This document shows positions 53,739 through 58,398 of a stretch of 58,398 bases of DNA, piece by piece. Made by a program: the position numbers and the translations under genes. The stretch is from Bacteroidales bacterium (GTDB lineage Bacteria > Bacteroidota > Bacteroidia > Bacteroidales > WCHB1-69): positions 1-58,398 of the forward strand of contig JAFZIP010000012.1 of assembly GCA_017554325.1 (NCBI GenBank). The letters are read 5' to 3'. The first letter of the stretch is position 1. The number at the start of each line of letters is the position of its first letter. The notes under the pieces were generated by a model, which had not been told where the DNA came from, did not search any database, and saw nothing but the letters and a program-made list of their open reading frames with translations.

Positions 53739-54341
53739 ATGAATATCACCGAAGAAGAACTACAACGGATTGTGGATGAGGCTGTTAAAAAAGCCCTGGC
53801 AGAGTATCAAAGCGTTGATTCCACGGAAGAGGCTCAAGCCGCCGAACCGCCCATCACATATCAGACGAAGAAAATCCAATCTTTCACAGAAGAGGAATTG
53901 GAAGAGGCCATGCGTATGATGGCTGCCAACAGGGGCAAGGACGATGAACCCAAGGTGGGAATTTTCTGGTATAATCCCCAAACCAATGAGCTTTTCGATG
54001 TGCGTTCACATCGTACTTCTGACTATACAAAGCCTAATGCCCGTTCAGAATTCGGAACCATTTCCTGTTCAGAAATGCACGAGGATGTCTGGAAGAAAGA
54101 ATACCATCGCCAAAAACACAAAAATGGCGGAGTGGAACCTTATCGTGGTGCTTACGAGATGGTTCCTCGCGGTCATATTTTCTATAATCCTAAAAACGGA
54201 GAATATACCATTGCCGTGGGTTCTTGGATAGAGCAATATCCCCAAGCAATACCCTTGATAGAGGAAGAATTCAACCTGAAAGAAACACATCATGTGGTAA
54301 AAAAAGCCTATCACTGGGATATCGGCCAGAAATGGCAGTAG
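53739..54341 (+). CDS. Unknown cytoplasmic protein with two YNP repeats
   Basis: 200 residues. A charged helical N-terminus (MNITEEELQRIVDEAVKKAL) and linker precede two similar pieces, VGIFWYNPQTNELFDVRSH (about 73-91) and GHIFYNPKNGEYTIAVGSW (about 145-163), each a beta-hairpin with YNP. No signal peptide, membrane segment or catalytic motif is visible. It lies 16 nt after rlmI. I do not recognise the family. Confidence 0.7.
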   Translation: MNITEEELQRIVDEAVKKALAEYQSVDSTEEAQAAEPPITYQTKKIQSFTEEELEEAMRMMAANRGKDDEPKVGIFWYNPQTNELFDVRSHRTSDYTKPNARSEFGTISCSEMHEDVWKKEYHRQKHKNGGVEPYRGAYEMVPRGHIFYNPKNGEYTIAVGSWIEQYPQAIPLIEEEFNLKETHHVVKKAYHWDIGQKWQ

Positions 54342-54392
54342 CGTAAATTTTCCACGGATTACGCGGATCACAAGTATCTTAAATAATTACTT

Positions 54393-56279
54393 TTGACTAA
54401 CATTCAGTCCCACTTTTCACGCCTATCCCGTCTGCTCACTCTCGAGCGTGACTACGACCGCCAGAGTTTTGAGACTGCGGTCCGATCGGCATTACACAAC
54501 AATTACAACAACACCAACTGTTGGTATCCCGTAACCGTCGGCAATGCATACTACAATGCGGTGAATCAGTATGTCGTGGAAGTGGAGTACACAGGCAAGT
54601 ATGCGGTGAGTCAGGACTGCGAGTTCGAACCAGGCAAGACGGTGCGTTTCTTCTATCGGGAGGACGAGCGTGAGGAGCGCGTCACCGTACTGCCCGACAG
54701 CTGTTTCATCGTACGCTACGAGGGGCGGAAATTGCTGGTGGCGGCCAACTCCACCGACTTCCCTATTCTGCTGCACCGTCTGGCCGAGAATCACACTTTA
54801 GGCGTACAACTGGGCATTGACGAAACCACCTACCAAGTGATGAACGATGCCTTGCAGCGGGCGCAGTCGTTGGACAGCGAAAAGTGGGTACACCTGCGCG
54901 ATACGCTCATCGGAAGCCTAAAGCCGGAGAACCGGAATTTGCCGCCGATGCGGTTCGAAAATCTGAACGATAGTCAGAACTTAGCAGTAAACCGCATCCT
55001 CAACGCCCGCGAGGTGGCCGTGGTGCACGGGCCGCCGGGCACAGGCAAGACCACCACCTTGGTGGAAGCCATTATGGAGACCACACGGCGTGAGCCGCAG
55101 GTGCTGGTATGTGCACCCAGCAATGCCGCCATCGACTGGATCAGCACGCGGCTGATTGCCCGCGGCGTGTCCCTGTTGCGCGTGGGCAACCCGCTGCGCA
55201 TCAACAAGCCCTTGCTGGAGAGCACTTACGAGAACCGTTACGCCGCACACCCCGACTATCCGGAGCTCTGGAGCGTGCGCAAGCTCCTGCGCGAGCTGCA
55301 CGCCGCACCCGTGCACGGACGCACGCGCCACAGCCAACTCCAACGCCTGCACCGGAGGGCTGAAGAGTTGGAGCTCAAAATCCACGAGGAAATCATGCAA
55401 CAGGCCGAAGTGGTGGCCTGCACCTTGATCGGCAGCGCAAACCGTGTGCTGGAGCATCGCCATTTCGGCACCCTGTTCATCGACGAGGCCACGCAAGCGC
55501 TGGAGGCCGCCTGCTGGGCCGCCATCCTCAAAGCCGACCGCGTGGTATTTGCTGGCGACCACCAGCAACTGCCGCCTACCATCAAGTGTGTGGAGGCCGC
55601 GCGGGGCGGACTGGACCGCACCCTGATGCAGCGGATTGTGGAGACGAAGCCCGAAACCGTTACGATGCTGGACACCCAATACCGGATGAACGAAGCCATC
55701 ATGAACTTCTCCTCCCGATGGTTTTACGACGGGCGACTGAAGGCTGCCCCGGAGGTGGCCCACCGCACACTGGCCCCGTGGGACGCACCATTGGTATGGG
55801 TGGACACCAGCGGCCAGCAGTTCACCGAAAGGGTGAACGCCTCGCAAAGCCGCCTCAACCGCGCCGAAGCGATGCTGCTCACCAACATTCTCAAAGAATA
55901 CGTGCGACAGCTCTTCATCGACAGCTCACTCTTTGAAAAAACCACCATCGGTATCATCTCACCCTACAAAGCCCAAATCAGCATCTTACGACATCTGGTG
56001 AACAAAAGCCACACCCTCGCCCCTATCCGCCATAACATCAGCGTCAATACGGTGGACGGATTCCAAGGGCAAGAGCGCGACATCATCCTCATCAGCATGG
56101 TGCGCGACAACGAGCAGGGCAGCATCGGATTCCTCAAGGACCTGCGCCGCATGAATGTGGCCATCACCCGCGCCAAACGCAAACTCATCGTAGTCGGCAA
56201 CTGCGAAACACTGGCCCACACCCACTTCTACCATGAACTGATCGACTATTTCCAGGAGAATGGGATTGTGAAGAGATAA
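54393..56279 (+). CDS. SF1 helicase, UPF1/IGHMBP2-like
   Basis: 628 residues; the only fitting start is TTG at 54393, since a stop codon lies just upstream and the next Met is near residue 150. The N-terminus (HFSRLSRLLTLERDYDRQSF) fits homologues as I recall them, supporting the TTG. Helicase motifs are Walker A VVHGPPGTGKTTTLVEAIME, Ia VLVCAPSNAAIDWISTRL, II LFIDEATQALEAACW, III VFAGDHQQLPPTI, IV MLDTQYRMNEAI, V NTVDGFQGQERDIILISMVR and VI NVAITRAKRKLIVVGN. It unwinds nucleic acid; biological role unknown. Confidence 0.93.
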   Translation: MTNIQSHFSRLSRLLTLERDYDRQSFETAVRSALHNNYNNTNCWYPVTVGNAYYNAVNQYVVEVEYTGKYAVSQDCEFEPGKTVRFFYREDEREERVTVLPDSCFIVRYEGRKLLVAANSTDFPILLHRLAENHTLGVQLGIDETTYQVMNDALQRAQSLDSEKWVHLRDTLIGSLKPENRNLPPMRFENLNDSQNLAVNRILNAREVAVVHGPPGTGKTTTLVEAIMETTRREPQVLVCAPSNAAIDWISTRLIARGVSLLRVGNPLRINKPLLESTYENRYAAHPDYPELWSVRKLLRELHAAPVHGRTRHSQLQRLHRRAEELELKIHEEIMQQAEVVACTLIGSANRVLEHRHFGTLFIDEATQALEAACWAAILKADRVVFAGDHQQLPPTIKCVEAARGGLDRTLMQRIVETKPETVTMLDTQYRMNEAIMNFSSRWFYDGRLKAAPEVAHRTLAPWDAPLVWVDTSGQQFTERVNASQSRLNRAEAMLLTNILKEYVRQLFIDSSLFEKTTIGIISPYKAQISILRHLVNKSHTLAPIRHNISVNTVDGFQGQERDIILISMVRDNEQGSIGFLKDLRRMNVAITRAKRKLIVVGNCETLAHTHFYHELIDYFQENGIVKR

Positions 56280-56304
56280 TAATCACTTTCCCTCATTTTT
56301 TTTG

Positions 56305-56312
56305 TATATTTG
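56305..56312 (+). promoter_or_regulatory. -7 element of BatA-like gene
   Basis: TATATTTG, 23 nt before the ATG at 56336. Confidence 0.55.
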
Positions 56313-56335
56313 CGGCCCTGTAAAAGTTGCAAATT

Positions 56336-58390
56336 ATGGCTTTTTCCAATCCTCTACTGCTCTTCGGTCTTTTCGCCATCCTTGTTCCGATCATCATCCA
56401 TCTGTTCAATTTCAGACGGTACAAGACGGTGTATTTCTCCAACGTGAAGATGTTAGAGGACATCAAGAAGAAGACCAAACGGGAACAGACTATCCAACAA
56501 TTGGTGGTGCTGGCCTTGCGCATCCTGGGCATCGCGGCCCTCGTACTGGCTTTTGCGCAACCTTTCATCCCCGACAAAGGGCAGAAAAACAAGCACGGCA
56601 ACCTGATCACCGTCTTTCTCGACAACTCCCACTCCATGGAGGCCAACAGCGAGAACAGCGCCCTGCTCTACGAGGCCATCGACGCGGCCAAATCCATCGT
56701 CAACGCCTTCGACTTTTCCGATGACTTCGTACTCACCACGCACGACTTCTCCGGCGAGGAATCGCATATCCTGAACCGCGACCAGATGCTGGAGTTGCTG
56801 GACAAAGTGCAAATCTCGCCCAACAGCCGTTCCTTCGAAGACATCATCGCCTTTGAAAAGAACACCGCCCTCAATTCACAGAAAAGCAACATCATTCATT
56901 ACTATATCTCCGATTTCCAGAAGAACGGCTTCAATCCGGCCAAACTGCCGACCGACAGCACGGCCAGCACGTTCCTTATCCCCATGCCCATCGAAGAGAG
57001 AAACAACGTGAGCATCGACAGCTGCTGGTTCCTGTCTCCGGTATTCAAAATCGGCAACCAAGTAACCTTGATGGCGAGAATCCACAACTACGGCGACAAA
57101 GACCTGAACATGCTGCCGGTGAAGATGTACGTCAACGACAAGCAGAAAGCCATGGCCGCCATCGATCTCAGGGCTGGCGACTACATGGACTGCCGCATGA
57201 CCTACAGCATTGACGAAACCGGAACACAGTGCGCACTCCTCGTCATCGAAGACGCGCCCATCACCTTTGACGACAAGTTGTATTTCACCTACAATGTTAC
57301 CGACAATTCCAACATTATTGCCATTCAGGACAAAGAGAACAACCGTTTCCTGCAGTCGCTGTACGGCAAGGATTCCGTCTTCAACTACCAGACCATGCCT
57401 TACACGCAGGTCAACTACACGCAACTGAAAAACTGCGACGTGGCCGTGATGAGCGAGGTTCCCAAACTGTCCTCAGGTTTGGCGGATGAATTGTCCAAAT
57501 TTGTAAAGAGCGGCGGCACACTGTTGGTTTTGCCAGCCAAGGAGATGGACAAAAGTTGGAACCAGTTCCTGGGCAGCCTCGGCGCCGGCACCTACGGATC
57601 TTTGGTCAAGAAAGAGCTGAAATGCAGCCATATCAACACCGAAAGCATATACTTCAAGGGAGCTTTGGACAATCAGCACGAGCAACTGGACATGCCCGTG
57701 ACGCTGCAGCACTATGAGATTGGCAACGGCGGCAGCCAAGGCAGTGAGATTGTCATGTTGCTGGAAAACGGAGCTTCCATGCTCACGGTTTATCCGGTTG
57801 AAAAGGGCAAGGTCATCCTGTCGGCGGTGGCGATGAACGACGAGTTTGGCAACACCCACCGGCACGCGCTCGGCTTCGTGGCCCTGCACAACATCGGCAT
57901 CATGAGTGCCATCCAAGACAAGTTGTACAATGTCATCGGTGCGGACCAGATGCAGACCATACCGTTGCGAAGTGCCACGGGCGACGGCAGCATCACTCTG
58001 AAAGCCCGCAACTCCAAGACCGAGTTCATCCCCGAGCAGCGCAGTCTGGGCAATGAGACAGCCCTGTATTTCCACGACCAAGTGCAAGAGAGCGGCTTCT
58101 ACGACATTGTCAAGGACGGAGCCGTCATTGGCACGCTGGCGTTCAACCAGGACCGCAAGGAGTCGGACCTCAGCTGTTACGACGAAAGCGACCTCAAGAA
58201 GATGGCCAAGGCCTCCGGCGACAATGTGGATGTCATCCGCGCCGACACCAAGGACATCGCCAAGAGCGTCACGGAGAAACTCAACGGCAAGCCCCTCTGG
58301 ATGTACTTCCTCATCCTCGCCCTACTCTGCTTCCTTGCCGAGATTGCGGTGCTGAGATTTTGGGGGAAACCTAGAGAGATTAGAGATTAG
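56336..58390 (+). CDS. BatA-type membrane protein with vWA-like domain
   Basis: 684 residues from the ATG at 56336. The BatA N-terminal membrane domain (about 1-85; FSNPLLLFGLFAILVPIIIH, FNFRRYKTVYFSNVKMLEDI) has two transmembrane segments. A vWA-like domain (about 90-230) shows VFLDNSHSMEANSENSALL, a MIDAS-type DxSxS. Later comes a GATase-like piece (VAVMSEVPKLSSGLADELSK, SGGTLLVLPAKEMD), then a C-terminal transmembrane segment (WMYFLILALLCFLAEIAVLR). These proteins commonly accompany MoxR and DUF58; the DUF58 gene here is 28 kb away. The last residues REIRD are encoded by the heptamer repeat. Confidence 0.88.
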   Translation: MAFSNPLLLFGLFAILVPIIIHLFNFRRYKTVYFSNVKMLEDIKKKTKREQTIQQLVVLALRILGIAALVLAFAQPFIPDKGQKNKHGNLITVFLDNSHSMEANSENSALLYEAIDAAKSIVNAFDFSDDFVLTTHDFSGEESHILNRDQMLELLDKVQISPNSRSFEDIIAFEKNTALNSQKSNIIHYYISDFQKNGFNPAKLPTDSTASTFLIPMPIEERNNVSIDSCWFLSPVFKIGNQVTLMARIHNYGDKDLNMLPVKMYVNDKQKAMAAIDLRAGDYMDCRMTYSIDETGTQCALLVIEDAPITFDDKLYFTYNVTDNSNIIAIQDKENNRFLQSLYGKDSVFNYQTMPYTQVNYTQLKNCDVAVMSEVPKLSSGLADELSKFVKSGGTLLVLPAKEMDKSWNQFLGSLGAGTYGSLVKKELKCSHINTESIYFKGALDNQHEQLDMPVTLQHYEIGNGGSQGSEIVMLLENGASMLTVYPVEKGKVILSAVAMNDEFGNTHRHALGFVALHNIGIMSAIQDKLYNVIGADQMQTIPLRSATGDGSITLKARNSKTEFIPEQRSLGNETALYFHDQVQESGFYDIVKDGAVIGTLAFNQDRKESDLSCYDESDLKKMAKASGDNVDVIRADTKDIAKSVTEKLNGKPLWMYFLILALLCFLAEIAVLRFWGKPREIRD

Positions 58391-58398
58391 AGATTAGA
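58378..58398 (+). repeat. GATTAGA heptamers at window end
   Basis: Three perfect GATTAGA units run to the window edge; the BatA-like stop codon lies inside them. Confidence 0.85.

Overview
The window reads as a chromosomal segment of a member of the Bacteroidota, most likely order Bacteroidales. Three things point there. At least nineteen intergenic sites carry the TAnnTTTG -7 element of Bacteroidota promoters, in place of a sigma70 -10 box. Two secreted proteins end in type IX secretion (T9SS) sorting domains, one of type B and one of type A. The rpmD-rplO-secY-map-infA-rpmJ-rpsM-rpsK-rpsD-rpoA-rplQ gene order and the C-minus (zinc-free) forms of S4 and L36 also fit. Lysine-fermentation genes (kal, kce) suggest an anaerobic amino-acid fermenter. 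No tRNA, rRNA, CRISPR array, prophage or intact insertion sequence was seen.

Layout. (1) Positions 1-13366, minus strand: a single-direction cassette headed by a 1677-residue T9SS type B adhesin. It is followed by five tandem secreted paralogues built from signal peptide, lectin-like DUF1566-type module, Ig-like segment, 'GCDSVVTLHLT' repeat and a second DUF1566-type module; the last gene runs off the window edge. (2) Positions 13457-19907, minus: the ribosomal protein, rpoA and secY operon. It begins unusually at rpmD with its own promoter and a leader of about 210 nt, so the S10 and early spc genes are not upstream. (3) Positions 20221-25165, minus: a DUF5618-like gene, ligA and an M3 dipeptidyl carboxypeptidase. 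(4) Positions 25367-34267, plus: a cassette of a small charged peptide, a small secreted protein and a propeller plus thioredoxin-like protein; then a DUF58 gene, radC and nnr; then a thioredoxin-like protein, an internally duplicated secreted protein and a Cys-rich lipoprotein. (5) Positions 34444-35022, minus: a ParE-type toxin-antitoxin pair. (6) Positions 35082-47087: a T9SS SGNH hydrolase, a cytochrome c assembly protein, a GH114-like lipoprotein, DUF1573, mpl, apbE, rnr and a TlpA-like protein. (7) Positions 47090-49460: a repeat-rich, gene-poor island with two orphan genes and a decayed Rpn/PD-(D/E)XK nuclease. (8) Positions 49482-58390: kce and kal, DUF1846, an rlmI-like methyltransferase, an unknown gene, an SF1 helicase and a BatA-type protein.

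The most distinctive system is the 13.4-kb adhesin and lectin-like paralogue cassette. The gene products share the 'CDSYxWNG...GCDSVVTLHLT' linker repeat, have signal peptides, and lie 11-57 nt apart behind one recognisable promoter. The smaller paralogues have no T9SS sorting domain and all stop right after the lectin-like module. My inference is a co-expressed surface or periplasmic recognition layer; the ligand is unknown.

Several non-coding patterns recur. An oriented heptamer family (GAGTTTAGAGA/GATTAGA) follows the stop codons of rpsD, infA, kal, the DUF1846 gene and the BatA-like gene. A pair of 20-bp palindromes with a compensatory base change straddles the end of apbE. An inverted pair of roughly 70-nt repeats brackets the two orphan genes at 47.2-48.2 kb.
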